Assembly: GCF_026151205.1 (NCBI RefSeq)
Contig: NC_087077.1
Span: 20,481,510 to 20,545,509, forward strand
Direction: 5' to 3'
DNA: 64,000 bases
Source: Bolinopsis microptera
Lineage: Eukaryota; Ctenophora; Tentaculata; Lobata; Bolinopsidae
Part shown: piece by piece, positions 56,501 to 62,882 of the stretch
Layout: every line of letters begins with the position of its first letter
How positions within the stretch are numbered: position 1 is the stretch's first letter
Made by a program: the position numbers and the translations under genes
The notes under the pieces: model-generated
What the model was told of the DNA's origin: nothing
Database searches by the model: none
Seen by the model: only the letters and a program-made list of their open reading frames with translations

Positions 56501-57007
56501 TAATTCAAGATATCCCAATTTATCCGGCTAGTTTCCTGTTCAACCTAAATTGAATTTAAGGTGAACCCGGACAGTCGTACATACGGGCGCCAACAATCTC
56601 ATATCACGGTTCCCAAACAACTCATACCAAAACTGTATTAACTTCAGATGAGACCACCCAGTATTATCTGTTCCGAAATCAGATTACCTGCTTGGTGAGA
56701 TTAAGTGACTTCAGCTGACTTTCCGCTTCTGCAATTCTCAAGAAAATTACCCTAAATTTCCTTAAAATCCATGTTTTATTGAGTTCTAAACTCGCCGTGA
56801 TTTTATCAGGTGGTCACTAAGGAGGAGATGGAGGAAATAAAAGCAGTCGGAACGGAGAAGTGGTTACAACAGAAGGGTTACCAATCTTCCAAAAACTTTT
56901 CGGAGTTGTTTTTCGACTTCCTTAAGTATGTGCGTGATAAAATACACGGTCAAAGTGAGGATGATGAGGGTGATGATGAGGATGATGATGATAACGATGA
57001 GGATTGA
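19011..57007 (+). CDS. Secreted JmjC-domain (cupin-type 2OG oxygenase) protein, 12 exons
   Basis: Exons: 19011-19112, 19579-19680, 20376-20520, 25715-25860, 25989-26073, 26298-26398, 27242-27349, 27564-27686, 54018-54131, 54312-54401, 55737-55928 (or its duplicate 55992-56183), 56810-57007. All are bounded by GT...AG and phases agree, giving about 501 aa with one exon 11 copy, 565 with both. Residues 1-17 are a signal peptide (MIWLTLAILIQKTTSVW). The JmjC domain starts at GHLYPFG and includes WSDEYLGEKFGDYKV, LNLWMGSGDT, the HxD iron ligands VHYDAD (H181, D183) and the distal His in PAQYTHQ (H262), then VRSYGRSISVTILW. The C-terminal half holds an EF-hand-like loop (DTDHSLLISPAE) and an extremely acidic tail, suggesting a calcium-handling lumenal protein. 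The catalytic triad is complete; the substrate is unknown. Intron 8 (26.3 kb) contains the FYY array on the opposite strand. Confidence 0.85.
19668..19775 (+). repeat. 22-bp tandem repeat containing the exon 2 donor site
   Basis: The unit CTATACATAAAGGTATAATA, about 22 bp long, occurs about five times. The first copy straddles the exon 2/intron 2 junction (CATAAAG|GTATAA), so each later copy reproduces the end of the exon and a potential 5' splice site. Confidence 0.75.
20700..20722. repeat. Poly-G tract
   Basis: A run of G broken by one C in intron 3 of the JmjC gene, followed by a G-rich stretch to about 20770. Its exact length may be a sequencing approximation. Confidence 0.6.
21016..22106. 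repeat. 39-bp minisatellite, about 28 units, in intron 3 of the JmjC gene
   Basis: The unit contains TATTGTAATGATTTAGCAGA followed by ACAACTATTGAACACAG and is highly homogeneous. As 39 is divisible by three, three frames stay open through the whole array (13-residue periods on either strand), which produces long but meaningless ORFs. Confidence 0.9.
22107..22950. other. Intron 3 sequence, nothing recognised
   Basis: AT-rich intron sequence. A short duplicated segment with ACACACGTGCTA occurs three times around 22730-22820. No coding potential was seen. Confidence 0.35.
22955..23220 (+). pseudogene. Decayed LINE C-terminal fragment
   Basis: Frames read, with one break, as a C-terminal LINE segment: RLRWFGHVSRMPEDRLPDYLL, then GRPRRSLNDVF and DRKGWRNVTR. 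RWFGHV.RMP and W..... end motifs are typical of RTE/CR1-like ORF2 C-termini. A frameshift near 23050 separates the two halves. It lies in intron 3 of the JmjC gene. Confidence 0.7.
23379..23494. repeat. 20-bp tandem repeat, about six units
   Basis: Unit ACTGTAAAGTCACTGCAATT with small variations, located in intron 3 of the JmjC gene. Confidence 0.8.
23725..23835. repeat. Short tandem block with ACACATAACACAAAGTAG and X-box-like 14-mers
   Basis: ACACATAACACAAAGTAG occurs three times, with GTTACCATAGTTAC and GTTACCATAGTAAC between copies. It shares its core 14-mer with the arrays at 54.4-55.7 kb and 60.8-62.9 kb. Confidence 0.6.
24520..25598. repeat. About 53-bp minisatellite, some 20 units, in intron 3 of the JmjC gene
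   Basis: The unit contains TCTCGTTTTAAGCCACTATT followed by CCTTTAGTTGTAG and CTGCTTGAAGAAGCACGTG. Units alternate between TAGTCTGC and TAGCCTGC, suggesting higher-order duplication of pairs. It ends about 115 bp before exon 4. Confidence 0.88.
25715..27686 (+). CDS. JmjC gene, exons 4-8 (catalytic core)
   Basis: Exons 25715-25860, 25989-26073, 26298-26398, 27242-27349 and 27564-27686. Phases match: exon 3 ends in phase 1 and exon 4 supplies the two bases that complete a Gly codon. This block holds the iron-binding HYD motif (exon 5), the lysine-containing strand KKSFFMIHPDQ (exon 6), PGDCIFIPAQYTHQ with the distal His (exon 7) and the last strands RSISVTILW (exon 8). Introns here are short except intron 6 (843 bp). 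Confidence 0.85.
27032..27106 (+). other. Short ORF with basic cluster followed by a donor-like site
   Basis: An ATG opens a 25-codon frame (MVVRSKRKRVVFIDDPAALQ...) that meets AAA|GTAAGT at 27104. It lies in intron 6 of the JmjC gene on the same strand. It could be an alternative first exon, a fragment of a mobile element, or chance. I do not recognise the protein. Confidence 0.25.
27459..27501 (+). pseudogene. Partial duplicate of JmjC exon 8 (acceptor plus 43 bp)
   Basis: CTACCCAG|GTCCGCTC followed by TTACGGAAGAAG matches the start of exon 8 at 27564 with two substitutions over 43 bp. It stops at CTCTGGG and passes into TTACACTACTAG repeats. It retains a usable acceptor but no donor. Confidence 0.8.
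27687..28572. other. Start of the 26-kb intron 8, no gene
   Basis: Contains TATTTTCGCGGG repeats near 27770-27810, an 18-C run at about 28239-28256, and a segment near 28157 (GTCGTCATGGAATTTAGAAA) that resembles 24229-24270, so it is probably a dispersed repeat. Ends at the 3' end of the first FYY gene. Confidence 0.45.
28573..30321 (-). pseudogene. IPNS-like FYY oxygenase, copy 1, with an in-frame stop in exon 2
   Basis: This copy has the same six-exon layout as copy 2 and keeps the signal peptide, the HID...H iron ligands and the C-terminal FYY. However, the second codon of exon 2, TGG (Trp26) in the other five copies, is TGA here (plus strand GGTCACAG at 30115-30122). That would end translation just after the signal peptide. 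The rest of the frame is intact, so either the mutation is very recent, the copy is rescued by alternative splicing or initiation, or it is a sequencing error. It is the most downstream copy of the array relative to transcription. Confidence 0.7.
30924..32670 (-). CDS. IPNS-like secreted Fe(II) oxygenase with C-terminal FYY, copy 2
   Basis: Exons 32670-32600, 32477-32215, 32104-31762, 31592-31484, 31345-31173 and 31044-30924 join in phase to 359 aa. Residues 1-16 are a signal peptide (MKLFALVLLLVAPATA). The DIOX_N-type region has VARIPYLDLLND and KKYGYFYVVDVP (about 37-72). The double-stranded beta-helix carries the iron ligands in EHIDSTVT (H245, D247) and VRHRV (H301), and the substrate-binding RYS motif (R310, S312) of the IPNS family. 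The protein ends GAIELFYY. IPNS homologues ending in FYY are known from luminous ctenophores and were proposed to supply or process the Phe-Tyr-Tyr backbone of coelenterazine; that function is not proven by sequence. An acceptor-like TTATTATAG lies two bases before the ATG. Confidence 0.88.
33275..35024 (-). CDS. IPNS-like secreted Fe(II) oxygenase with C-terminal FYY, copy 3
   Basis: Same six exons and phases as copy 2, with exon 2 intact (TGG at Trp26, then a synonymous CCC for Pro27). Signal peptide, HID, distal His and RYS motifs and the FYY end are all present. Coding differences from copy 2 that I noticed are silent. Its introns and the upstream intergenic sequence closely match copies 1 and 2, placing it in the younger subgroup of the array. 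The likely role is as for copy 2. Confidence 0.86.
35628..37353 (-). CDS. IPNS-like secreted Fe(II) oxygenase with C-terminal FYY, copy 4
   Basis: Six exons as in copy 2 and the frame is open by eye. Exon 6 begins FNAD instead of FDAD, one of few amino-acid differences seen between copies (Asp322 to Asn). Intron 5 is slightly shorter, and intron 3 lacks the segment found in copies 1-3 and 6. Its 5' flank and first intron resemble copy 5, including an extra segment around 37190-37250 (GTCGGTCAGATTATTGCAAT). Confidence 0.85.
37966..39717 (-). CDS. IPNS-like secreted Fe(II) oxygenase with C-terminal FYY, copy 5
   Basis: Six exons as in copy 2, all open. One base is missing in the acceptor of exon 4 (CTCAAG in place of CTCAAAG), but the AG is kept. 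Intron 5 contains a small inverted repeat (TAGTATGACAGTAAGAT near 38159 with its complement at 38137-38155). Signal peptide, iron triad and FYY end are present. Confidence 0.85.
40334..42477 (-). CDS. IPNS-like secreted Fe(II) oxygenase with C-terminal FYY, copy 6 (first in transcription order)
   Basis: Six exons as in copy 2; exon 1 is 42477-42407 with donor GTGAGT. The last intron is about 300 bp longer because a tRNA-derived SINE (40529-40845) is inserted in it. The 5' flank differs from all other copies, with ATG directly after TTTTATGTTGTTTTAGGT, so this may be the founder copy with its original promoter. Coding sequence is intact, with signal peptide, HID/H/RYS motifs and FYY end. Confidence 0.86.
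40529..40845 (-). mobile_element. tRNA-derived SINE in the last intron of FYY copy 6
   Basis: On the minus strand the element begins GGGGCTGGGTGGCCTAGTGG with an A box (TGGCCTAGTGG, 40837-40827) and a B box (GGGTTCGAATCCC, 40793-40781), as in tRNA promoters for RNA polymerase III. The body is about 240 bp. It is flanked by AGTAA (40524-40528 and 40846-40850). The other five gene copies provide the empty site AGAGTAAGAAAT. Confidence 0.85.
42478..45512. other. Intron 8 sequence upstream of the FYY array, no gene
   Basis: AT-rich. The first few hundred bases should contain the promoter of the FYY array. A 35-bp tandem duplication (CTGCGGTGCAGTTAGAACTT) occurs at 44215-44280. No other coding region or element was recognised. 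Confidence 0.4.
45513..46079 (-). pseudogene. Degenerate Cys/His zinc-finger ORF, retroelement-like
   Basis: Three overlapping minus-strand frames read as one protein with two frame changes: MALRTVNYKQLNQFNLDML..., then CNDCNEQYVVELDAEESPLF HCCTCYQGSHNC, then CMTEASIISLLSGHVWMCWDC and a Ser/Gln-rich tail. The spacing C-x2-C, C-x2-C, H, C, W-x-C-W-x-C resembles the PHD-like fingers at the N-terminus of LINE proteins. The frame changes near 45890 and 45775 suggest a decayed copy rather than introns, as no consistent GT-AG pair was found. Family is not certain. Confidence 0.35.
46375..46575. repeat. Dispersed repeat, copy 1
   Basis: Shares GTGAAATTAAATTCCTTCAT, AATATTATGCCCC, AATAAAGATTTAACAGGTTC and TTTAGGGAACAGG in the same order with 50688-50822. 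Similarity is partial, with indels. Family unknown. Confidence 0.65.
46580..47210. other. No gene seen before the MULE
   Basis: AT-rich intron sequence; ends with the nine-base target duplication ACTGTTAAA at 47202-47210. Confidence 0.4.
47660..48912 (-). pseudogene. 5'-truncated LINE reverse transcriptase fragment inside the MULE
   Basis: The frame 48910-47711 gives about 399 aa of an ORF2 starting in RT motif A (YAKAFDKVDHSLL) and continuing SGVPQGTVLGPILFLLYVND, SSFADDTRIG (FADD catalytic box), the C-terminal CPLWNPNKI and RRILGLRDTDYW motifs, and KIVNTQRTLTSFK. The endonuclease and N-terminal RT are missing. The 3' end on the minus strand carries TAGGTAGGTAGGTGACC, a short tandem tail of the CR1/L2/Rex type. 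The retained RT part has no stop, so the insertion is fairly recent. Confidence 0.85.
48952..49176 (+). CDS. FLYWCH-type zinc-finger ORF of the MULE
   Basis: A 74-codon frame encodes GYRYCLDKNRDDKTYWRC then CSGRLSL, matching the FLYWCH consensus (Y/F...YW.C....C..R). FLYWCH domains occur in MULE transposase proteins and host factors. The frame ends in MDSFAA without a transposase core, so this is a remnant or an exon of a larger lost gene. The start could also lie upstream of 48952 because the LINE insertion has cut the 5' side. Confidence 0.6.
   Translation: MSSSITFIPGRTTGSRNVIHDGYRYCLDKNRDDKTYWRCTEKTCSGRLSLTNNTTVTWTQLKATLPSEMDSFAA
50688..50822. repeat. Dispersed repeat, copy 2
   Basis: Shorter relative of 46375-46575, in the same orientation, ending in the same TTTAGGGAACAGG. 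Confidence 0.65.
50836..50915. repeat. Dispersed repeat matching 59850-59930 in inverse orientation
   Basis: ACATCGATTGAAGTTGGTAT, CAACTGTCAGGGGCCC and TCTCGAAGATCGA are the reverse complement of a segment at about 59850-59925 with a few substitutions. Confidence 0.65.
51039..51320. repeat. 30-bp tandem repeat, about nine units
   Basis: Unit GTAGAGTGCTTTAACTCAAT followed by AACTTAATGT, almost uniform. The last unit is cut at GTGCTTTAA by the TTAA foldback element. About two more units occur at 53180-53229 beyond unrelated sequence. Confidence 0.9.
51325..52718. mobile_element. Foldback DNA element with TTAA target duplications (piggyBac-like)
   Basis: Two nearly perfect inverted arms of about 635 bp (51325-51960 and 52083-52718) flank a spacer of about 122 bp. 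The ends are GGGGAGATACACC and its complement, directly flanked by TTAA on both sides (51321-51324 and 52719-52722), the target preference of piggyBac-type elements. Both arms contain the same 62-codon frame (MTKLQTEQGEKRK...) in opposite orientations, with no transposase. The near identity of the arms suggests a young element. Confidence 0.9.
52723..53228. other. Intron 8 sequence, no gene
   Basis: AT-rich, with two units of the 30-bp repeat at its right end (53180-53228). Confidence 0.4.
53229..53650. repeat. 46/47-bp minisatellite, about nine units
   Basis: The unit contains CTGTAAAGGAACCATGTTCA, then GCC(CT)CTAACCACCTCTCATACTGAGT. Two variants (TAACCACC...ACTGAG and TAAGCACC...ACCGAG) alternate, giving a two-unit higher-order pattern. 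Confidence 0.88.
54018..57007 (+). CDS. JmjC gene, exons 9-12 (C-terminal region)
   Basis: Exon 9 (54018-54131) begins VWNHKMGDIFLDVGY and is in frame with exon 8, 26.3 kb upstream. Exon 10 is 54312-54401. Exon 11 exists as two copies (55737-55928 and 55992-56183), each of 192 bp, encoding the same 64 residues with an EF-hand-like loop. Exon 12 (56810-57007) ends in a run of Asp/Glu and a TGA stop. The region between exons 10 and 11 is filled by an array of truncated exon 11 acceptors. Confidence 0.8.
54448..55736 (+). repeat. Array of truncated exon 11 acceptors in intron 10 of the JmjC gene
   Basis: About 14 units, with spacings of about 70-110 bp, each contain TTCCTGCAGTACACTAGAAG then CTGGGTTGCACTGATA, the same as the acceptor and first 33 bases of exon 11, followed by ACATTACCTTATATGGTAGC and GTTACTATGGTAAC. 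Most keep CTGCAG; three have lost it (CTGCAAT, CTGCATT, CTCCAG). The final unit runs into the real exon at 55737. Confidence 0.9.
55737..55928 (+). CDS. JmjC gene exon 11, copy a
   Basis: 192 bp, phase 0, bounded by TTCCTGCAG and GTGGGT. Encodes 64 residues including VALIAHGLDTDHSLLIS and ending FFYIPPE. The DTDHSLLISPAE stretch fits an EF-hand loop with acidic residues at positions 1, 3 and 12. Confidence 0.82.
55992..56183 (+). CDS. JmjC gene exon 11, copy b (tandem duplicate)
   Basis: 192 bp with the same splice sites as copy a, separated by a 63-bp intron. It differs at four positions, all third codon positions and all silent (CTT/CTA, ACA/ACT, CTC/CTT, TTT/TTC). Either copy, or both, would keep the frame with exon 12. 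Confidence 0.82.
56247..56300 (+). pseudogene. Relic of a third exon 11 copy
   Basis: TATAACTTCCGTCAAACTCA then GTTCTTTTACTTTTTCCCGGAGGTGGGTT matches the last 40-odd bases of exon 11 and its donor with several changes. The 5' part is missing. Confidence 0.75.
56301..56809. other. Intron before exon 12, nothing recognised
   Basis: No ORF or repeat of note. It ends in the acceptor GATTTTATCAG used by exon 12. Confidence 0.4.
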
Positions 57008-57395
57008 CTGATTGAGCGATTTCAGATTTTCATGATTGCACATTTATATGCACAGAAATTGTATCATCTTATTTGATGATTTATTGCAGATTGTAATTCT
57101 AAAATATTTATTTTCGCATACTTTTTAATGATTGTTTAATTATTTATTGCACCTTTTTGGGATGATTTCAGATACGTTTATTGTCTCTTGTCCAGAGTTG
57201 AATTTGTGTCTATTCATCGTTTACAATATTTTTTTGGAACATTTAAAATATAATTTGGAACATTATTCAGATCAATGTTTTTCATATCTCAAACAGAAAA
57301 AATTTATTCAAAGCTATAATGCTTTTGGACACGAAGGGAAACGGACTATCACGTGACTTTAATGGCGTGATTTCATTGGTCACCTCTATAACCGG
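57008..57395. other. 3' flank of the JmjC gene
   Basis: AT-rich sequence after the TGA stop. AATAAA-like motifs were not clear; it should contain the 3' untranslated region. No gene is seen. Confidence 0.4.
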
Positions 57396-58530
57396 AGTGC
57401 TAAAGCTGGAGTGCTAAAGCTAGAGTGCTAAAGCTGGAGTGCTAAAGCTGTAGTGCTAAAGCTGGAGTGCTAAAGCTAGAGTGCTAAAGCTGGAGTGCCA
57501 AAGCTGGAGTGCTAGAGCTGTAGTGCTAGAGCTGTAGTGCTAAAGCTGTAGTGCTAAAGCTGGAGTGCTAAAGCTGGAGTGTTAAAGCTGGAGTGCTAGA
57601 ACTAGAGTGCTAAAGCTGGAGTGCTAAAGTTGGAGTGCTAAAGCTTGAGTGCTAAAGCTGGAGTGCTAAAGCTGGAGTGCTGAAGCTGGAGTGCTAAAGC
57701 TGGAGTGCTAAAGCTGGAGTGTTAAAGCTGGAGTGCTAGAACTAGAGTGCTAAAGCTGGAGTGCTAAAGCTAGAGTGCTAGAGCTGTAGTGCTAAAGCTG
57801 GAGTTCTAAAGCTGGAGTGCTATTAAAGCTGGAGTGCTAAAGCTGGAGTGCTAAAGCTGGAGTGCTAAAGCTAGAGTGCTAAAGCTGGAGTGCTAAAGCT
57901 GTAGTGCTAAAGTTAGAGTGCCAAAGCTGGAGTGCTAGAGCTGTAGTGCTAGAGCTGTAGTGCTAAAGCTGTAGTGCTAAAGCTGGAGTGCTAAAGCTGG
58001 AGTGTTAAAGCTGGAGTGCTAGAACTAGAGTGCTAAAGCTGGAGTGCTAAATTTGGAGTGCTAAAGCTTGAGTGCTAAAGCTGGAGTGCTAAAGCTGGAG
58101 TGCTAAAGCTGGAGTGCTAAAGCTGGAGTGCTAAAGCTGGAGTGTTAAAGCTGGAGTGCTAGAACTAGAGTGCTAAAGCTGGAGTGCTAAAGCTAGAGTG
58201 CTAGAGCTGTAGTGCTAAAGCTGGAGTTCTAAAGCTGGAGTGCTAAAGCTAGAGTGCTAGAGCTGTAGTGCTAAAGCTGGAGTTCTAAAGCTGGAGTGCT
58301 AAAGCTGGAGTGCTAAAGCTGGAGTGCTAAAGCTGGAGTGTTAAAGCTGGAGTGCTAGAACTAGAGTGCTAAAGCTGGAGTGCTAAAGCTGGAGTGCTAA
58401 AGCTGTAGTGCTAAAGCTGGAGTGCTGAAGCTGTAGTGCTAAAGCTGGAGTGCTAAAGCTGGAGTGCTGAAGCTGTAGTGCTAAAGCTGGAGTTCTAAAG
58501 CTGGAGTGCTGAAGCTGGAGTGCTAAAGCT
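57396..58530. repeat. 14-bp minisatellite, about 80 units
   Basis: Unit AAAGCTGGAGTGCT with variants (TAGAGTGCT, GTAGTGCT, AGAACTAGAGTGCT). Longer blocks of about 200-250 bp with the same variant order repeat, showing higher-order duplication. A few more units at 59095-59160 lie beyond an inserted element. Confidence 0.9.
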
Positions 58531-58675
58531 GGTACCGCGACAATTGACCCCCCGACAATTGACCCCCCGACAATTGACCCCCTATGTAATTAAAATTACA
58601 ATGTGGTCAGTTGTCGCGAAATCTAGGGTTTAGTACGACAATTGACCCCCCGAGTTAGGGTTAGGGACTAGGGTT

Positions 58676-59008
58676 CAGTGGCGTAACTTAGGGCCCCGTA
58701 GACCCCGCTGTGCGGGGGGGGGGCGCCGTATAAGGGGGGCGCAATTTTCCTGAATTTTAGGCCCTTTCACTGAAAAAACGCCTTGTTTGTGTATTTCCCT
58801 GTCCAATTTAGCGTTCGGTCGACGCGAAAAAAATATTTGGGGTACCCTATTTTGCTTCAGGGGGCGCAAAAAGCTGTAGGGGGGCGAGAAAAAAAGTACC
58901 CGACCTTTTTTTTTATTTTTTTCTTTTTTTTTAAGGGACACAAAAAATTTAAGGGGGGCGCTTTTCGTCACTGAGCGGGGGGCGCCAAAAGGCAAAGTTA
59001 CGCCACTG
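58676..59008. mobile_element. hAT-type MITE (333 bp)
   Basis: Terminal inverted repeats CAGTGGCGTAACTT and AAGTTACGCCACTG, flanked by the eight-base duplication CTAGGGTT (58668-58675 and 59009-59016), the hAT signature. The interior is unusually G-rich on the plus strand, with several GGGGGGCGC blocks, and no transposase. Confidence 0.88.
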
Positions 59009-59040
59009 CTAGGGTTAGGGTTAGGGTTAGGGTTAGGGTT
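59009..59040. repeat. Interstitial telomere-like TTAGGG repeats
   Basis: About five units of TTAGGG follow the hAT MITE, and two to three lie before it (58655-58675). Similar degenerate units occur at 60056-60140. Confidence 0.75.
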
Positions 59041-59350
59041 AAAATTGTATTAAATTATATTGTCGGGGGGTCAATTGTCGCCCACCCCTAAAGGCAAAGC
59101 TGTAGTGTTAAAGCTTGAGTGCTAAAGCTGGAGTGCTAGAGCTAGAGTTCTAAAGCTGGACAATCAAGTATTATAATAGCTGTAGTATAGCTCCACAAAA
59201 ATATCTGATAACCATCTCAACTGAGTGTAAAATACAGATAAGAAAAGTAAACAAGAGATAACCGTCCGATGCTCCTGTTTGCTGTTACGTGATTGGTCGG
59301 ATCTGAGTCACGTGACGTAACTCATTCATGGCTATTGGCTGCTAGAGAGG

Positions 59351-59449
59351 ATGGACCACCAATCAGGAGCAGCAGACACCACGGTCATTGTATCATCCAA
59401 ATGTGTTTTGCTTACCAGAAGTTACCTGTCTAATTGTCTAGTTGGCATG
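59351..59449 (+). CDS. Possible first exon of the downstream plus-strand gene
   Basis: An ATG at 59351 follows promoter-like elements: two inverted CCAAT motifs (TGATTGGTCGG, CTATTGGC), CACGTG and TGACGTAA between 59290 and 59345. The 33-codon frame (MDHQSGAADTTVIVSSKCVL...) meets ATG|GTAACT at 59449. It could splice to the exon at 62883, but the phase does not prove it. No family is recognised. Confidence 0.3.
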
Positions 59450-60838
59450 GTAACTGCTGTGTGTTCCTTTTTGAATCTGTTGTCGCACTCTGCTCTTATA
59501 AACATTAATTCTGTTTTTTATAAAGATCGTTCATTTTGGCAAAGGCTTCAGCTTCTTAAATTTTGACCATTTTGAAGGCTTCTCCATTTTTAAGTCACCG
59601 CAACCCGTCTTTAATTTTCAGTGCAAGAATCTTACGTTCAATAATTAATATAAATGCGCATAATTAATTGTAAGAAAGTCATTTAAGACAACTCGGGTGT
59701 GTTATCATACCTCACACCCATCCCAAATAGTGATATACCAAATCATTCTTCATATCAGTGCTATGTGGTCAAATTGGGAATTGGGATAAGAATCAATTTT
59801 TGAGATCGAGAATGAGTTTTTCGCCTCTCATGATCCCCCCGAGCGTGCTAAATCAGTCGATCTTCGAGATTGTTCTAAAAGGGCCCCCGACAGTTGAAAC
59901 CTACTTTAATCGATGCATTTTCGAACGCTGATTCCGAATCACCCCCCATGACATAGGGTTAAAATGCTCCCCTGACGAGATATTGGCGAAAAACTGTCTC
60001 GATCACGTGATATGATTACGACCATTATATAAGGAAGTTAATCTAATTTCTCGTTAGGGTTAGGGTTTTAGCATATGCTTTTGTTAAGGATTGGGTTAGG
60101 GTTAGAGTTGGGATCAGATTTATAAAGGGTTAGGGTTTTCGAATAGTCGTTCGGGACCAGCTAGAAGTAGAGAACGGGTTAAAAAAGTCACGTGACAGTC
60201 GAGTGTAGAGTGATCAATCATCCCCCCAAACTTTAAAGTATATAATATTATGTTAAATTATTATCAAAAATAATAAGGTATTTACCTTATTCAAGGTCCA
60301 ACAAATTTGCGTATATTCTCCACTTTTGATTTTGGGCTGTTAAATTTGCCAAAAAATATGGAAACGTGCAGCACTTTTAAATTGAAAAGTTAAAATAATT
60401 TACCATTTTTTGTGCGTATTTAACAAACCAAAAATAAAACTTGAATTCAAATTTAGGAGCACGCACTTATTTTTGTTCCCGTGGTTGTATTTTTCAAAAA
60501 ATTCGGCAATTTAATTTCTGGGAAAAATTCGTATGTTAATAGAATATGACATATTACCATAACACACTATTACAGCTCAAAACTATGTGGTTAAACGACG
60601 CCAGGCAGTATCCAAACTAGGGTTGCCGTAACTAGGGTTGCAAATAGTTCCCTGAAAAGAAGGCTACCCAGGAGTGCATATCATCGACTATCATTGTAAT
60701 CCCGCCAGACAGGGCAAACCAGGTATGAGGTACATTATATATTATTGCATATCATTCGGATTCGGTCAAGCAGGTTTCACTCTTGCAGACTATCATTTTA
60801 ATCTAGAGAGAGGTTAATTTACAGCAAATAATTCAACA
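59450..60838. other. Non-coding, with dispersed and telomere-like repeats
   Basis: Holds the inverse copy of the 50836 repeat (about 59850-59930) and degenerate TTAGGG repeats (60056-60140). No coding region is seen. Confidence 0.4.
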
Positions 60839-60839
60839 C

Positions 60840-62878
60840 CCTCACAGTAACCATAGTAACCTTAGTAGTAACACCCTCACAGTTACCATAGTAACCTTAG
60901 TAGTAACACCCTCACAGTTACCATAGTAACCTTAGTAGTAACACCCTCACAGTTACCATAGTAACCTTAGTAGTAACACCCTCACAGTTACCATAGTAAC
61001 CTTAGTAGTAACACCTCACTGTTACCATAGTAACCTTAGTAGTAACGCACTCACAGTTACCATAGTAACCTTAGTACTTTAGTAGTAACACACTCACAGT
61101 AACCATAGTAACCTAAGTACTTTAGTAGTAACACCTCACAGTTACCATAGTAACCTTAGTAGTAACACCCTCACAGTTACCATAGTAACCTTATTACTTT
61201 AGTAGTAACACCCTCACAGTAACCATAGTAACCTTAGTAGTAACACCCTCACAGTTACCATAGTAACCTTAGTAGTAACGCACTCACAGTTACCATAGTA
61301 ACCTTAGTACTTTAGTAGTAACACCCTCACAGTAACCATAGTAACCTTAGTAGTAACACCCTCACAGTAACCATAGTAACCTTAGTACTTTAGTAGTAAC
61401 ACCCTCACAGTAACCATAGTAACCTTAGTACTTTAGTAGTAACACCCTCACAGTAACCATAGTAACCTTAGTAGTAACACCCTCACAGTTACCATAGTAA
61501 CCTTAGTACTTTAGTAGTAACACCCTCACAGTAACCATAGTAACCTTAGTAGTAACACCCTCACAGTTGCCATAGTAACCTTAGTAGTAACACCCTCACT
61601 GTTACCATAGTAACCTTAGTAGTAACACCCTCACAGTTACCATAGTAACCTTAGTAGTAACACCCTCACTGTTACCATAGTAATCTTAGTAGTAACACCC
61701 TCACAGTTACCATAATAACCTTAGTAGTAACACCCTCACTGTTACCATAGTAACCTTAGTAGTAACACCCTCACAGTTACCATAGTAACCTTAGTAGTAA
61801 CACCCTCACAGTTACCATAGTAACCTTAGTAGTAACGCACTCACAGTTACCATAGTAACCTTAGTACTTTAGTAGTAACACCCTCACAGTAACCATAGTA
61901 ACCTTAGTAGTAACACCCTCACAGTAACCATAGTAACCTTAGTACTTTAGTAGTAACACCCTCACAGTAACCATAGTAACCTTAGTACTTTAGTAGTAAC
62001 ACCCTCACAGTAACCATAGTAACCTTAGTAGTAACACCCTCACTGTTACCATAGTAATCTTAGTAGTAACACCCTCACAGTTACCATAATAACCTTAGTA
62101 GTAACACCCTCACTGTTACCATAGTAACCTTAGTAGTAACACCCTCACAGTTACCATAGTAACCTTAGTAGTAACACCCTCACAGTTACCATAGTAACCT
62201 TAGTAGTAACACCCTCACAGTTACCATAGTAACCTTAGTAGTAACACCCTCACTGTTACCATAGTACTTTAGTAGTAACACCCTCACAGTAACCATAGTA
62301 ACCTTAGTAGTAACACCCTCACAGTAACCATAGTAACCTTAGTACTTTAGTAGTAACACCCTCACAGTAACCATAGTAACCTTAGTACTTTAGTAGTAAC
62401 ACCCTCACAGTAACCATAGTAACCTTAGTAGTAACACCCTCACAGTTACCATAGTAACATTAGTACTTTAGTAGTAACACCCTCACAGTAACCATAGTAA
62501 CCTTAGTAGTAACACCCTCACAGTTACCATAGTAACCTTAGTAGTAACACCCTCACTGTTACCATAGTAACCTTAGTAGTAACACCCTCACAGTTACCAT
62601 AGTAACCTTAGTAGTAACACCCTCACTGTTACCATAGTAATCTTAGTAGTAACACCCTCACAGTTACCATAATAACCTTAGTAGTAACACCCTCACTGTT
62701 ACCATAGTAACCTTAGTAGTAACACCCTCACAGTTACCATAGTAACCTTAGTAGTAACACCCTCACAGTTACCATAGTAACCTTAGTAGTAACACCCTCA
62801 CAGTTACCATAGTAACCTTAGTAGTAACACCCTCACAGTTACCATAGTAACCTTAGTAGTAACACCTTCACTTCACCC
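60840..62878. repeat. About 36-bp minisatellite with X-box-like cores, 50 or more units
   Basis: Typical unit ACACCCTCACAGTTACCATA followed by GTAACCTTAGTAGTA, with variants (CAGTAACC, CACTGTTACC, an extra CTTTAGTA). Blocks of several units recur in the same order. Many units contain GTTACCATAGTAAC. The array ends four bases before the acceptor of the exon at 62883. Confidence 0.9.
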
Positions 62879-62882
62879 TCAG

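Larger units (their letters stand above)
58533..59085. mobile_element. Insertion with GACAATTGACCCCCC terminal repeats and TTAGGG-type repeats
   Basis: The left side has three direct copies of GACAATTGACCCCCC and the right side has GGGGGGTCAATTGTCGCCC, the inverse. It interrupts the 14-bp minisatellite. The middle is made of GGGTTAGGGTTAGG repeats and a nested hAT MITE. The superfamily of the outer element is not clear; no target duplication was identified with confidence. Confidence 0.55.

Noticed and set aside
57132-57356. 74-codon frame downstream of the JmjC stop
   Set aside because: AT-rich, no recognisable motif and no splice support; probably 3' untranslated sequence.
58675-58995. 106-codon minus-strand frame
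   Set aside because: It lies wholly inside the hAT MITE and has low-complexity composition.
59009-59040. Chromosome end
   Set aside because: TTAGGG units are few, lie between transposon ends, and unique sequence continues for 5 kb.
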